NCBI GenBank assembly: GCA_943704425.1
Contig: CALSCP010000141.1
Location: 25,643-73,566 of the forward strand
Length of the DNA stretch: 47,924 bases
Source of the DNA: Ministeria vibrans ATCC 50519
Taxonomy: Eukaryota; Opisthokonta; Filasterea
Reading direction: 5' to 3'
The position numbers and the translations under genes were made by a program. The notes below the pieces were generated by a model that saw only the letters and a list, made by a program, of their open reading frames with translations, had not been told where the DNA came from and did not search any database. Positions 9,915 to 20,949 of the stretch are shown here, piece by piece (within the stretch, counting starts at the first letter, position 1; each line of letters starts with the position of its first letter).

Positions 9915-11614
9915 TGGACCGGTGGCTTGCGTCGCAAGTGGTCGCACTTGGCGGCGCCTACGACCTTGATCTTGTGAGCTACGTGGTGTCTTTGTTTTCT
10001 GATGCTGGTGGGGATGACGACGATGACGACGACACGACGGAAATGGCCATTGAAATGCTCATGGGCCATCTGCCGCCCAGCACACCAGCCGCGTCGGTCG
10101 CACAGCTTGTTGATACCTGCCAACGCTACGTCCGGGACCCTGCGTTGATTCCAGAGGTTCCTCTTGAGGAAGAGAAGGGGCACGATGAGGATGAGGAGGA
10201 GGTAGGGCACAGCAACAATGACGACGACGACACCGGCGACGCAACTTGTGTCGCAGATGACGATTTGGACGACCGTGACGGTGATGATGATGAGGTGGAG
10301 GATGGTAGCTCTGACAGTGAAGACGACACTGACGAGACGGGCGACAGGTTCGACTCGCCCGACATGGAGTTCCTCCTTGGCATGTTTCCATCGCTCTCAC
10401 TGGAGGCACTGCACGACGCACTCGTTCGCTCACACGGAAACGTCACCGCCTGCACGGACATTCTTCTTTTCAACACCAATACGAACGTGCCCGTCGCGCC
10501 AACGACCGCGGCGGGCACCCAGCCGGCCTGCAAGTACTATCTGGCGGGCGAGTGTCTGCGGGCCGACTGCATGTTCGCCCATGATCTTTCGCAGGTCGCG
10601 CCCTGCTCCTTCTTCCAGGCGGGTCTCTGCCTCAAGGGCGATGCCTGCCCCTTTGCCCACTTTTACGCGGCACCAATTTCAACTGCAGCCACACCAGCGG
10701 TACCCCCTTCCGTCACTGCCCCTTCTCCTTCTCTCACCGAAGACCAATTTCCGTCACTTCCTTCGACCAAGGGCGCAGCGCCCTTCTCTGCCGCTGCGCC
10801 CTCTTCGCCTTCCCCTTCCTACTTGCGTGCCGCATCTCTCTCCAAGATCAGTGCTCTGCAACAAGCGTACCCATCCGTGCCCATTGCGTCGCTTGAGTCG
10901 ATTCTGCTGCGCGAGTGTGGAGGTGTGCTCCAACAGGCTGAGAAGCGCATCGCAAACCTCTTTCCAGACGCAGTACGCTTCTGCACACGCACTGCATCCG
11001 ACCGTCATGCCGAGACCGAGCGCGTCCGCCACGAGCTGCAAGAGAAGAGGGAACGCGAGCGGACCCGCGAAGGGCGTGTTGGGGGCACAACGGGAGTGCA
11101 GAGTGCTGCGCAAATTGCGCATCTGGTGGCGTGGGTGGACACGGGCGCATCTGTGCACAAGTCGTACACGGAGATCCGGGCCGAGTCGAAGCGCACGGCC
11201 GAAGCGCGCAATCGATGTCTGCAGCTGGCGCGCGACTGCTATCTGGGCTCGCGTGGGGCTGCTGCGCGCGAGCACTCGCGCGCCGCACGAGAGCTGGACA
11301 CGGAGATGCGTGCGCTCGAGGCGTGTGCGGCCGAGCAATTGTTTCGACAGCGCAATGCGACGTCGCCGGCAAATGTACTCGACCTGCATGGGCTGCACCG
11401 GCGCGAAGCCACGCACATCATCGATCTGCACCTGCCCTTGCTCGTATCCCGCTCGCTTCCCAATCTGCTTCTAATCTGCGGTACGGGACACCACTCACAA
11501 GGCGGCCATGCCCGCCTGCGCCCCGCCTGCCGCGCTCATGTCGCTGCACAGGGTTTTAATGTCGTCGAGACCTCGCGCGACGGTCGTGGCGGCCTCCTCC
11601 TCGTTACCCTTTGA
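9914..11614 (+). CDS. CUE / CCCH zinc-finger / Smr-domain protein (Cue2/N4BP2-like)
   Basis: Single exon, 566 residues from the ATG at 9914. In order: a helical N-terminal motif (ASQVVALGG-YDLD), an acidic Asp/Glu stretch, a CUE-like domain (about 146-187) and two CCCH fingers (C206-x7-C-x4-C-x3-H and C231-x7-C-x5-C-x3-H). Then come a second CUE-like helical domain (about 310-352), a DUF1771 helix pair (about 415-480) and a C-terminal Smr domain with LDLHG at about 490 and the GTGHHS loop. CUE plus DUF1771 plus Smr is the layout of Cue2/NONU-1/N4BP2, endonucleases that cleave mRNA at collided ribosomes (no-go decay). CCCH fingers would add RNA binding. The ATG has G at -3 and +4 and leads straight into conserved-looking sequence, so this start is favoured although it overlaps the upstream stop. 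Confidence 0.85.
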   Translation: MDRWLASQVVALGGAYDLDLVSYVVSLFSDAGGDDDDDDDTTEMAIEMLMGHLPPSTPAASVAQLVDTCQRYVRDPALIPEVPLEEEKGHDEDEEEVGHSNNDDDDTGDATCVADDDLDDRDGDDDEVEDGSSDSEDDTDETGDRFDSPDMEFLLGMFPSLSLEALHDALVRSHGNVTACTDILLFNTNTNVPVAPTTAAGTQPACKYYLAGECLRADCMFAHDLSQVAPCSFFQAGLCLKGDACPFAHFYAAPISTAATPAVPPSVTAPSPSLTEDQFPSLPSTKGAAPFSAAAPSSPSPSYLRAASLSKISALQQAYPSVPIASLESILLRECGGVLQQAEKRIANLFPDAVRFCTRTASDRHAETERVRHELQEKRERERTREGRVGGTTGVQSAAQIAHLVAWVDTGASVHKSYTEIRAESKRTAEARNRCLQLARDCYLGSRGAAAREHSRAARELDTEMRALEACAAEQLFRQRNATSPANVLDLHGLHRREATHIIDLHLPLLVSRSLPNLLLICGTGHHSQGGHARLRPACRAHVAAQGFNVVETSRDGRGGLLLVTL

Positions 11615-11654
11615 TCACCAACGATGATGACTCCCCATCTCCCTCCACACTACA

Positions 11655-11655
<1 letters not shown>

Positions 11656-11716
<61 letters not shown>
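11656..11716. repeat. (AC)n microsatellite between convergent genes
   Basis: About 30 AC dinucleotides directly after the CUE-Smr stop, between it and the end of the opposite-strand hydrolase gene. Confidence 0.9.
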
Positions 11717-11720
<4 letters not shown>

Positions 11721-11768
11721 CCTACATTTTTATCTTGTACTTTTTTTTGTTTGTAATGTATTTCTTAT

Positions 11769-12551
11769 TCACATGATATCACGAACGCACTCGATCATCT
11801 TCTGCGACAGGTACTGCCACCCCTCGTCGTTGTAGTGAACGTTGTTTGGGAGTTGAATGGAGCGGGAGGAGTACGAGCCGGTGCCCTGAGGGTCGCATTT
11901 GGCCATGACCCACGCGTACAAGTCGCATGTCTTGATCGCACTACCGTAGGGCGCCATCACCTTCGAGAATGAGAACAAACGTGAGTTGATGGAAGAGACG
12001 GGATTGTGGAACGTGAAAGCACCTCTTGAGCGATTTTGTTGAAGGCAATGACATTCTTGTTGTGGCGCGGAGGGGTCACAGTCGCATTGGGTACGGGCGT
12101 TGTGGTCGACCAAATAAGTTTTGCACCAGTCCTGGTATAGGTGTGGGTTAGAGCCAATGAGCACATCAAGTAATACTCTTATGATTCGCATCGTCCACAA
12201 TTACAACAACACAAAACGTACTTGCTGAGCCGTCGAGTGATCTCACTCAAGAGATGACGGTACGTCTCTGGCGCCAGTTGCTCGAGATCTTCGCACAGGT
12301 CGTGGAGTCCAAACTGAAAGGAGATGATGTCCCACTGTCGAGAAGGCTCGCCAAGGAAGGTTGAAAGGCAGTGGACGCCCAAATTGGTGTTCGCGGCATT
12401 GCCAGAGTTGTGCACACTCTCAAGCGCAGTCAGGTTGGCAAACACAAGCTGTTTCATGCCCAGAGAAATGCTGTCTCCAATCATGAGGTACTGGGGCTTG
12501 CTCTGCACGGCGGGAGAGCCGGAAGGACTGTGAGCGAAAAGAGAAGCACCC

Positions 12552-12591
<40 letters not shown>

Positions 12592-12849
12592 CACCGTTTT
12601 CGGGCTGGAGGGCGTCGTTGGCGTTGGACACTGTGCGTCGGCGCACATGCAGGTGACGTTGTGTCCACTGGGGCCAATAATGCAAGGGAGCGCCTCGGGG
12701 CTTGCTGATCGCAGACAGCGCCAACAGGAATCAGTCGAGAGGTGACAATCCATGTCATTGCTGCATCCGTGGCACGTCTGTGCGCCCGCTCCCGCGACCA
12801 ACAAAGCAACCAAAGTGCTACCGATACTGATAGCCAGGAAGAGGCGCAT
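11769..12849 (-). CDS. Secreted SGNH/GDSL-like hydrolase
   Basis: Four exons: 12849-12595, 12502-12222, 12131-12023 and 11960-11769, giving 278 residues with consistent phases. Residues 1-23 form a signal peptide (MRLFLAISIGSTLVALLVAG). A Cys-rich linker follows, then block I with IGDSIS (Ser nucleophile), NSGNAANTN as block II, QFGLHD as block III, the strand TGAKLIWSTTTPVP, and block V as NNVHYND (catalytic His). These are the SGNH landmarks, except that block III has G-x-H-D instead of the usual G-x-N-D. A secreted ester- or polysaccharide-modifying enzyme is expected; the substrate is unknown. Intron 1 contains a (GTT)n run. The gene shares a 107-bp divergent promoter with the START gene. 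Confidence 0.8.
12551..12592. repeat. (CAA/TTG)n trinucleotide run in hydrolase intron 1
   Basis: About fourteen CAA units on the + strand, read as GTT/TTG in the hydrolase transcript. The predicted donor (GTGTGTTG) lies directly before the run. Confidence 0.9.
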
Positions 12850-12956
12850 GGGAGATGAGAGATTGAGTGATGATTGATCATATGCATATTCATTTCGCTT
12901 GTTTCAACTGTCACTTCACTCACTTGACACTTTACACTTATATAAACTGCTTCAAT
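12850..12956. promoter_or_regulatory. Divergent intergenic promoter, hydrolase / START gene
   Basis: Only 107 bases separate the two opposed ATGs. The stretch is AT-rich, with repeated TCACTT-type words and a TATATAA at about 12939-12945. Promoter function is inferred from the layout alone. Confidence 0.5.
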
Positions 12957-15060
12957 ATGGCCTCTGTTCCTCCTGTGTGGAACGATATCTCGTCGCAGCG
13001 CTGGCGTGAGGTGTCTCCGCTGGCGTCGTCGGTGAGCAGCGATGAGCTGGTGCGCCACGTTCTGCAACGCCGCCGCGCACCCCAGTGGCTGCCGCAGAAG
13101 CCCACCGACGACGGCGTCCACGTCAGCTTTGCCATGGTTCCCCCGTGTCCTGTTGTTTCCACTCTCTACAAATGGGAAGTCGACCATTCGCTGGATGAGC
13201 TCATCAGCATGTTCGACACGAATTTTTTGGAACAGTACGTCTTTTGACCTTATCCTCTCCTTTTGCTCACACATGCACGCACGCACGCACGCACGCACCT
13301 CTCCCATTCTCACACTGCAGGTCCCCCCTGTGGGATCATACCTTTGTCGAGGGTAAGATCCTCGAAGAACTGGTGCCGCAGACGCCCGAGCGCCATGAGA
13401 TCATTGTGCACACCATGTTCAAAATGCCAATGCCCTTTGCGAACCGCACGCTTCTCTGGAAGATGGTGCGCCGCCCCATTGACAAGAGCGTCGATGACCA
13501 GGGTACGCCACTGTCTTTATTCGCTTCGTCTTATGATTGGGAGGGGTTTTTCTGCTTTTAGCTGTTGATGGAAGTGTCATTATGGCATGGTGCTCAGTGC
13601 AGCACGACGCAGTGCCGACCACGACACGCTACCCTCGCGCGCTGCTGTACCCCTGCTGCGATGTGTTTGTGCCCTTGTCGGCGAACAAGTGTCGCATCGA
13701 ACGATTCATCTCCTGCGACGTGCGCATTCCTCTGGCGGATTTTGTCATCAACAAGATGATGCGCGGCAAAATGTTCACGACGTACGTCAACGAGACGCGT
13801 AGCGTTCGTCGGGCCTTGAAGCAGCTGAAGGACGGGCGCGATGGCAAGGCTGAGGCAGGTCCCGCAGCCAGTGTGGAGAAAGAAGAGTTTGTCTCGTCCG
13901 AGTTGCAGGGCGGCGGAGGCGATGAAGTCGCACACGAAGAGGTGAAGGAGGACAAGGTGGTGGACGAAACTGTCACCGGTGGTGAAGCCTCGAAGCATGT
14001 CGAGGAGGAGGTAGTTGTCACTGCTGAAGTTGCTGCCAAGAAGGCTGAGGAGGCTGCTGCTGCCAAGAAGGCTGAGGAGGAGGCTGCTGCCAAGAAGGCT
14101 GAGGAGGAGGCTGCTGCCAAGAAGGCTGAGGAGGCTGCTGCTGCCAAGAAGGCTGAGGAGGCTGCTGCTGCCAAGAAGGCTGAGGAGGAGGCTGCTGCCA
14201 AGAAGGCCGAGGAGGAAGCTGCTGCCAAGAAGGCCGAGGAGGAAGCTGCTGCCAAGAAGGCCGAGGAGGAGGCAGCTGCCAAGAAGGCCGAGGAGGAGGC
14301 AGCTGCCAAGAAGGCCGAGGAGGAGGCAGCTGCCAAGAAGGCTGAGGAGGAAGCTGCTGCCAAGAAGGCCGAGGAGGAGGCTGCTGCCAAGAAGGCCGAG
14401 GAGGAGGCTGCTGCCAAGAAGGCCGAGGAGGAAGCTGCTGCCAAGAAGGCCGAGGAGGAAGCTGCTGCCAAGAAGGCTGAGGAGGAAGCTGCTGCCAAGA
14501 AGGCCGAGGAGGAAGCTGCTGCCAAGAAGGTCGAGGAGGAGGCTGCTGCCAAGAAGGCTGAGGAGGAAGCAGCTGCCAAGAAGGCTGAGGAGGAAGCTGC
14601 TGCCAAGAAGGCTGAGGAGGAAGCTGCTGCCAAGAAGGCCGAGGAGGAGGCTGCTGCCAAGAAGGCTGAGGAGGAAGCTGCTGCCAAGAAGGCCGAGGAG
14701 GAAGCAGCTGCCAAGAAGGCTGAGGAGGAAGCTGCTGTTGAGCCTGTTGCTGAGGCTACTGAGTCCACTGAGCCGTCTGCCGCTGAAACTGTTGAGCCTG
14801 TCGCTGAGGCTACTGAGTCCACTGAGTCTCCTGCGGCTGAAACTGCTCAGGCTGTCGATGAGGCTACTGAGTCCACTGAGTCGCCAGCCGATGAATCTGC
14901 CGAGCCTGCTGGTGACGAGGATGATGAGGCTGCTGGTGACGATGCAGCCGACGAGCCCGAGGCCAGTGCAAGCTCATCAAACGCCGCCAGCGGCGCTAGT
15001 GGCGGCACCAGTGGTGGAGGTGGTGCGAAGAAGCGAAAGAAGAAGGGAAAGAAGAAGTAA
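12957..15060 (+). CDS. START-domain lipid-binding protein with Ala/Lys/Glu repeat tail
   Basis: Three exons (12957-13234, 13321-13502, 13562-15060) give 652 residues. Residues about 50-275 match the START fold: a variable N-terminal sheet, SPLWDHTFVEG, MPFANRTLLW (compare P-x-RDF in START proteins), DGSVIMAW, YPRALLYP and a C-terminal helix RIPLADFVINKMM. START domains bind a single lipid or sterol in a cavity. Residue about 310 onward is charged, then about 26 near-perfect 9-residue units AAAKKAEEE follow (14032-14737). These predict a long single alpha-helix or coiled rod. Acidic Thr/Glu/Ser repeats and a KKRKKKGKKK-type C-terminus end the protein. No membrane segment is visible. A lipid sensor tethered by a rigid helix is an inference. 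Confidence 0.75.
14032..14737 (+). repeat. 27-bp coding minisatellite (AAAKKAEEE units)
   Basis: About 26 tandem units of GCTGCCAAGAAGGCYGAGGA type. They differ mainly at third positions (GCT/GCC/GCA, GAG/GAA), with a few AEE-for-EEE changes and one Ala-to-Val. Silent variation with a fixed protein suggests selection for the helix plus unequal exchange. Confidence 0.9.
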
Positions 15061-15137
15061 AGCAACCCCAAAACCAAGATCTAAATATCAAAAATTATTG
15101 AATTTAGTCACTCTTTTTTTTAATCAACCGACTCCTC

Positions 15138-15802
15138 ATGAAAAAAACATTGTTCAATCCCATTCACGGCAAGCCTTCTCACCCAGCAGCACGCGTTGTT
15201 GACTTGGGTGGCGACCCTCGCATCTGGAAGAATTCCATGTCAGAAACCGCTCAAGCGCTTGTTCCGTCCTTCACGCCTCTCGCGCAGCTCTCCGTCGACG
15301 AATACAACGTGGTACGTCATAGTTACAAACAAAAACACCAACTTTCTCCAATTGTCAAAGCTGAAACGTAAAGAGAAAAGAAGAAGAAAAAAAAGCATCG
15401 AACGTGTTCACGACAACGAAAAAAAATGTAAATTGCCGCGCAAATTCTCGCTTTTCGCAAAAAAAAAATGCGTCCTTTGATAAATTGGTTGTTCGTCAAG
15501 TTTGCGCGTGCGTACATCCATTAGTGTCCTTCTTCTCATGTCAGAGACAGCTCCCATTGCTTTAGCTTTGGAGCACACTCCACCGAATTGAACTAATCAT
15601 AATCCGAGACGAGAACACACAGACTATCTCAAAACAATATTAATCTCACTCTTAATTACGCTCCTAACAGAACATTGAAGGATTCCTTGTGAAAAAGTCC
15701 AGCGTCAAGTCCTTCACACGAGGTACCTATTCAAAAAAAGAGCGTGATTATACCTACCATACTATTATTATAATAATAAGAAGAAGAATACAACCCATTT
15801 AT

Positions 15803-15876
<74 letters not shown>

Positions 15877-18229
15877 TAAATTTATTATTATTATTACTTA
15901 TGAGTTTTTGTGACGTAGACCCGTCCAAGGGAGCAACCCATCGATTTTCCATGACGATTCGTGACAGTGCGCGCGACATTATCAATTTGGTTGTGTGGGC
16001 AGGCAATTTGGAGATGCTTGAAGAATGCTTCAGCAAGTGCACAATTGGGGGATGGCTGTGCTGCTCGGGCTGTCGTATCGCGACCAAAGAGGTGGGCGAT
16101 CGTGCGGTCTATTCGCCATTCACATCGAGTCTTTACGAAGCGTCCATTCGACTACACTCGAGCACACTCGTGCTTCCCATCACCTGCGACATTAGCTCGG
16201 CAGCCACGGAGCGAGCCAAGGCGTTTCGCTCGCTTGTGCCACCGCAAAGTAGCATGGCGTCACTCGCGTCCATTTCCGACATCCTTGAACAAAGCATGAC
16301 GCTGGAGGGCGTACGCTCTGTTTCGGTTTACTGCGTTGTGAAAAAGGTACAAAATACTACTAAAAACCCCGAAGAAGAAGACGACGGCCGGCGGAAAAAA
16401 AATATTAATATTACATGTTGTATTCTTCTTCTAATTATTATTATTATAACAATAATAATAACTGCATTCGTAAAGGTGGGAGAAGCGCAGACAATTAAAG
16501 CGCGCGCGTCCGACAAGGTTTACACAAAGCTAGATGTGTCTGTGTTGGACACAACGGGAAGTACAGTTTTAGAGCTGTGGAATGCAGACACTGCAAATGC
16601 CGATGATTGGGTTGCCGGACACACAGGTTAGAATGAGAAATGCAATAATACTAGTAATAATAAATAATTCCCATTAACTGGTTTTTTTAGTGCTTCTGTT
16701 GATCAACGTCTCAATGAAATACAACTCGTTCCACAAACGCGCACAGCTTTCGTACGGCCTCCAGTCGTGGGCTGTGCTCTGGCCTGCCTGTCCCGAAGGC
16801 GAGACCCTGTACAAGTACGTGCAGAGCAATCAGTCGCTGCTGGAAACAAGTGACGCAGCCGAAGCGCAGCTGCAAGATCCTCCCAGTACGATAACAAGAA
16901 AATTTTAGCATACTTCAACGTTCACGTTGACATACATGTATATGTCTGTGCAGTTTTCATTCAATCCTTATAAATATTATAATAATCTTTAATTTTAGTC
17001 GAGGAAATTGTCGACGTCAAGTCGTGTCGCTCAGTGTCCGAACTTTCCTCTTCACACAAAGGTACCTTTATAAAATATAATTATAATAATACTTATTATT
17101 ATAGCCATGACATCTGCATTTGACAAGACGTAATAATTATAATTATAATAATATTTTGCACGTGTATTAAACACGTATAATTATTTTAAACGCTTTAATA
17201 TTATAATAATACAAAAAAAATAATGTAACAATATAATTATAATAATTATTATTATTATTATTATAGGCCACCATGATCAGATGCAGTACTTTTCCGTGTG
17301 TGGGTTTATTACTGCCGCGGAGACGTCGCGGCTCGCCCAGTTCAAGTGGTAGACATGCATTACAAAAAGCCCCGCATACATTTGATCAAATAATTTTCCC
17401 ATTGTTCCAGCTCGCATTGCAAAGACGAGGTTATGAGCAGCGACACAAAGTGCGCTCATTCTGAGTGTATCCAGGCTGAAGCAACTGTCTTGGAGAAGCT
17501 TGCGCTGCCGCTCACTATTGCAGATCCAACTGGATCGCTGCGCCTCTTCCTCTATGACACCCTTGTCTCTGATTTGCTCTGCACAACAGTTAAGAATCCA
17601 AATAATAATAATTATTAATTTTTTTATCACCATCATCACCAACATACAAAATAAGAACAAAAATAATTAATAGTAATAATTTATTATTAATAAAACCATG
17701 ACTATAATTAATAATAATTATTGTATACTAAATTGAATAATAATAATATTTGATATAATAATTATTATTAATAATTTATTATTTTATTAATTTTGTATTA
17801 TTTTTATTATTAAATTTTTATTATTTTTATTATTTTTATTATTTTTATTATAATACGAAAGGGAGAGCAAATTGTCCGCATGACAAGAGCCCAATGTGAC
17901 GATATTGAACAGGCGCTCCCCTTTCAGCCAGTCAAAGTGTGGCTCAAGGTACGCCATTTGTCATCTCAAAAATAATACAGTGACATAACAACAAGAACAA
18001 CAACAACAAGAACAACAACAAGATAATAATCATAATAATAATAATAATTACGTCTTAATAATAATAATAATAAAAAATAAAAACATATTAAATTATTATT
18101 ATTAAATCTTGCGTTTTTCACTAGAGTTATGAGAGCAAAGAGGGACATGTGCGACTCAAGGCACTGCACTGCAAGCGGGAGGCTCCGCACGACGCAGCCG
18201 CACACATCACACAGCTCATTCACGACTGA
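15138..18229 (+). CDS. MEIOB: MEIOB-like meiotic OB-fold protein
   Basis: Ten exons: 15138-15311, 15671-15722, 15919-16346, 16476-16626, 16691-16885, 16999-17061, 17267-17348, 17411-17588, 17862-17948 and 18125-18229. Phases agree throughout and the product is 504 residues (human about 440-470). The first OB fold carries FSMTIRDS followed by INLVVWAG, very close to the MEIOB/RPA1-type FSFTIRDS..NAASWG. The second OB has VGEAQTIKARASDK and LELWNADT. The third has a Cys cluster in the order CSHCKDE...KCAHSEC, matching the zinc-binding loop of RPA1/MEIOB OB-C. MEIOB binds single-stranded DNA with SPATA22 and is needed to finish meiotic recombination. Introns are AT-rich with (AAT)n runs. The ATG lies only 77 bases after the START gene's stop. 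Confidence 0.85.
15804..15872. repeat. (AAT)n microsatellite in MEIOB intron 2
   Basis: More than twenty AAT units followed by inverted ATT units up to about 15897, so the intron could form an AT hairpin just before the 3' splice site. Confidence 0.9.
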
Positions 18230-18294
18230 GCAGTCAAAACTGAAATATTTTTTACAACAACAAAAAAAGAACAAAAAGAACTTCATACAAAAGG

Positions 18295-20791
18295 TCAATC
18301 GTTGCCTTCCTGAACAATCTTCGTCTGCTCATCTGCAGCAGCTTCGTCGTCCTTTCCCTTCTTTGCCTGTTCGTCCTCGTCTTCGTCCTCGTACTCATCG
18401 TAGCTCGTGTCAAAAAGAGGATTAATCTTAGGGATGTCAGTGATGGAGGGCGCGGGAGCAGCTGCGGGTTTCTCCGTGTCAACGGAATCCGCATCAGTGG
18501 AAGTGAGCATTGCATTTGTCTGCACAGGACTCGCCCGACGCTCTTTCTTCTCCTTGCGACCCCACTTGAGACTGGGAATGCGTCGCGTCACCGAGGCGAG
18601 TGGGTTCTTCGACAACGACGACGACGACGACGACGCCGATGTGCCCACATCACCCGTATCCGTCGCCACCTCCGCCTCCGACGACGCACTTGTTCGGCCA
18701 CTCTTCGTTGACGTCTCCCCCTCCCGCTCTTTTCTCTCCTCCTCCACCGCCACAGGCACATACGCTCCTCCACCACCCACCCGTGCCCTCGGCGCCTCCA
18801 CCTTGTTTTTCTTGTCCACAATCGGGGCCACACTCTCAGGAAACAATCGACAGTGCAGTGCCCTACAAATCACGCACAAATGATTGATCATTACGATTAG
18901 CTTTCTGTCTCTTTTGTGAGTGAGCGAGTAAGTGAGTGAGTGAGTGAGTGTGTGTCTGTGTGTGTGCGTTGTGTGTGTGTGTGTGCGTTGTGTGTGTGTG
19001 TGTGTGTGTTGTACATACTCGATTTCCCGTTCACAATTGGTTGCAAGCGACACTCCACAGACCAGTTCCATCACACTACTCGCTTTGTCCAGCAGTATGT
19101 GAATATCTAAAACAGCACACACTCAAAAAAGTCAATACAACACACACTTATCGCAATTGGCCTGACCTGTGTCTGGATAGGACTGGAGTAGTTTGACTGT
19201 CATGGCAAAGTCACCATTAATAATATCATCGCGAACCAATCTAACAAACAGAGTGAGTGACATAAGACACGAATGAGACATGAATGAGACAGTGTGTGTG
19301 TGTGTGTTTCTTACATAACCATCGCAGCACAGAGATAGAGCAGAAAGTCGTAGCGATCAGGGTCGGATATGAGTGAGTCCCACATGCGAATGACGTCGGG
19401 CAGATGGAATTCCTGACTGAGCATCAGAGTGACCCACCGAAACGCAAAGAAGTGCGGTTTGATCCCCTTATCAATCTGAACGAGAGCAAAAGTGAGCAAA
19501 AGAGAGGAAAAAGAGAGCAAAAGAGAGAAACACCCAGTAAGGGTGTCGGGTGAGAAAAGAAAGAAAAAAAAAGAAAATTAATAAAGAAATAGAAAGAAAC
19601 AGAGTGATAGAGGAAAAAAGAAACAACGTGATAGAGAGAGACACACACACACACACAATAGATAATTCGTACAAGGTCGTGCCAAAGGGGTTCGTCTGCC
19701 AAGTGAATGATTTTCATAATGCGGTTCATCTGAGCACTGATTCCCACATGTTCATCAACATCCAACGCCTAAGTAATCACGCAATCAGCCCAAATCAGTT
19801 CAACACACACACATACAGACACACACATACAGACACACAGACACAGACACAGACACACACACAAACACACACACACACAGACAGACACACACAGACACGC
19901 AGACACACAGACACACAGACACACACAGACTAGTACTTTGATGAAGTTGTCGCGGACTTCGCCCATAAGCATGGTGAAGCAGAAAAAGGCGTCTGCCTCG
20001 CATTGCATGCGCCACTCGGGCGACGGGTCGTTGGCAAATACAAAGTAGAGGGGCGCCAGCAGCTCATTCATCCCCTGAATGTAGCGCACGCCCGGGTTCA
20101 ATTTGGCATACAGGAACAGGATTCGCTCAAGGACTTCCCAGTGCTCTTCGCCCGATGAATCACTCTTTGCCTCGGCTGCGCAGCTTCCTGACTCGCTCGC
20201 ACTCGCTGACGTCGTCGTCGGTGCTGATGCTGGTGCTGGTGTTGATGTCGCCGTCGTCGGTTCAGTCTCGTGTACGAGCGTGTCTTTGCGCGGCCTTTGC
20301 TCCCCCTCGTCGTCGTTGTCATCGTCGTCTTCTTCTTCTACCACCTCCTCCTCTTCTTCGTCTTCTTCGTCTCCACTCGCCTCCTCACTTACCGGCTGCG
20401 ACAATGTCGCACTCAACGGGTGAGCTTTGATTCCATCCCACGACCCAAACAGCCCATCGGTGTCCTCCTCGTCGTCATCGCCAAACAGCGATGCGTTCTT
20501 TGCTGACTGCGCTCTATTCTTCTTTGCTTTGGTCTTCTTTCGACCATCGCCCGTCTTCTCGTCCACCGACGTCGCAGGAGCACCACCAGCACCGGCCGCC
20601 GGCCGGCCGCCCGGCCTCTCGTCCCGGCTGAGCGACGACGACGACGCCTTGAGCGTTGTTCGCTCGACGCGGTTCTTCAGCGAGAACAGCTCGACGTAGG
20701 AGCCGTCCTCGCGCGTCAGCGGATGCGGGAAGTGCGTCTTGGTCTGGAAGAACGCAATGTCTGGCAGTGTTCTCCGTACATCCTTGTCAAT
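18295..20791 (-). CDS. TBC1D13: TBC1D13-like Rab GTPase-activating protein, N-terminal part missing
   Basis: Exons 20791-19937, 19768-19673, 19475-19315, 19240-19167, 19106-19019 and 18862-18295 encode about 613 residues. The first exon opens with IDKDVRR, the Arg-finger motif (IxxDxxR). It continues through ENRVERTTLK-like sequence, a low-complexity acidic insert, HWEVLERILFLYAKLNPG and YIQGMNE (Gln finger). Later exons carry RDNFIK, HFFAFRWVTLMLSQEF and PDVIRMWDSL. This order is that of TBC1D13, a Rab GAP acting in endosomal traffic. Both catalytic fingers are present, but the first 80-100 residues of a normal TBC domain are absent. In their place a poly(A/T) tract and an unrelated dioxygenase-like exon lie upstream. 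The last exon is an acidic, Ser-rich tail of about 190 residues. Confidence 0.8.
18945..19010. repeat. (TG)n microsatellite in a TBC1D13 intron
   Basis: Interrupted TG dinucleotide array in the intron between the fifth and sixth exons. Confidence 0.85.
19540..19640 (-). repeat. CT-rich intronic minisatellite, copy 1 (TBC1D13 gene)
   Basis: Read on the gene's strand, this intron holds degenerate units of CTCTATCAC(G/T)(T/C)TGTTTCT type, the same motif found in the MED20 and myosin introns. Units are more diverged here than in MED20. Confidence 0.6.
19802..19930. repeat. (CA)n/(CAGA)n repeat in TBC1D13 intron
   Basis: Interrupted ACACAC and ACACAG units fill most of the intron after the first TBC exon. 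Confidence 0.85.
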
Positions 20792-20856
20792 CTGCGCAAG
20801 AACCACACAGACGCCAGAGTGTTTCACTGCGCAATTTCTTGTTGACACCCAACGTC

Positions 20857-20890
20857 AAAAAAAAAAAAGAAAAAAAAAAAAAAAAAAAAA
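20857..20890. other. Poly(A)/poly(T) tract at a suspected gene junction
   Basis: 34 bases that are all A on the + strand except one G. It separates the truncated 5' end of the TBC1D13-like gene from the orphan dioxygenase-like exon, both on the minus strand. A homopolymer this long is a common point of assembly collapse. Confidence 0.7.
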
Positions 20891-20949
20891 GAGATAAGGA
20901 GAACGAAAAAACACCGTCTGATGGGTGCGCAAAAGGATGGGCGGGGTAC

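Noticed and set aside
9416-9947. Minus-strand open frames over the LYR gene
   Set aside because: They have no recognisable sequence and read through the splice sites and (GT)n repeat of the better-supported LYR gene.
12939-12945. TATATAA as a TATA box of the START gene
   Set aside because: It lies only about 12 bases before the ATG, so transcription would start inside the coding region unless the start codon is further down.
13629-14822. Long antisense open frame (397 codons, Leu/Ala/Ser-rich repeat) opposite the START tail
   Set aside because: It is the mirror of the GC-rich 27-bp repeat; the sense frame continues a recognisable START domain through correct splice junctions.
18930-19010. 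His-Thr repeat peptide from the CA/TG tract in the TBC1D13 region
   Set aside because: The tract lies between a GTATGT donor and a TAG acceptor; removing it restores the TBC frame.
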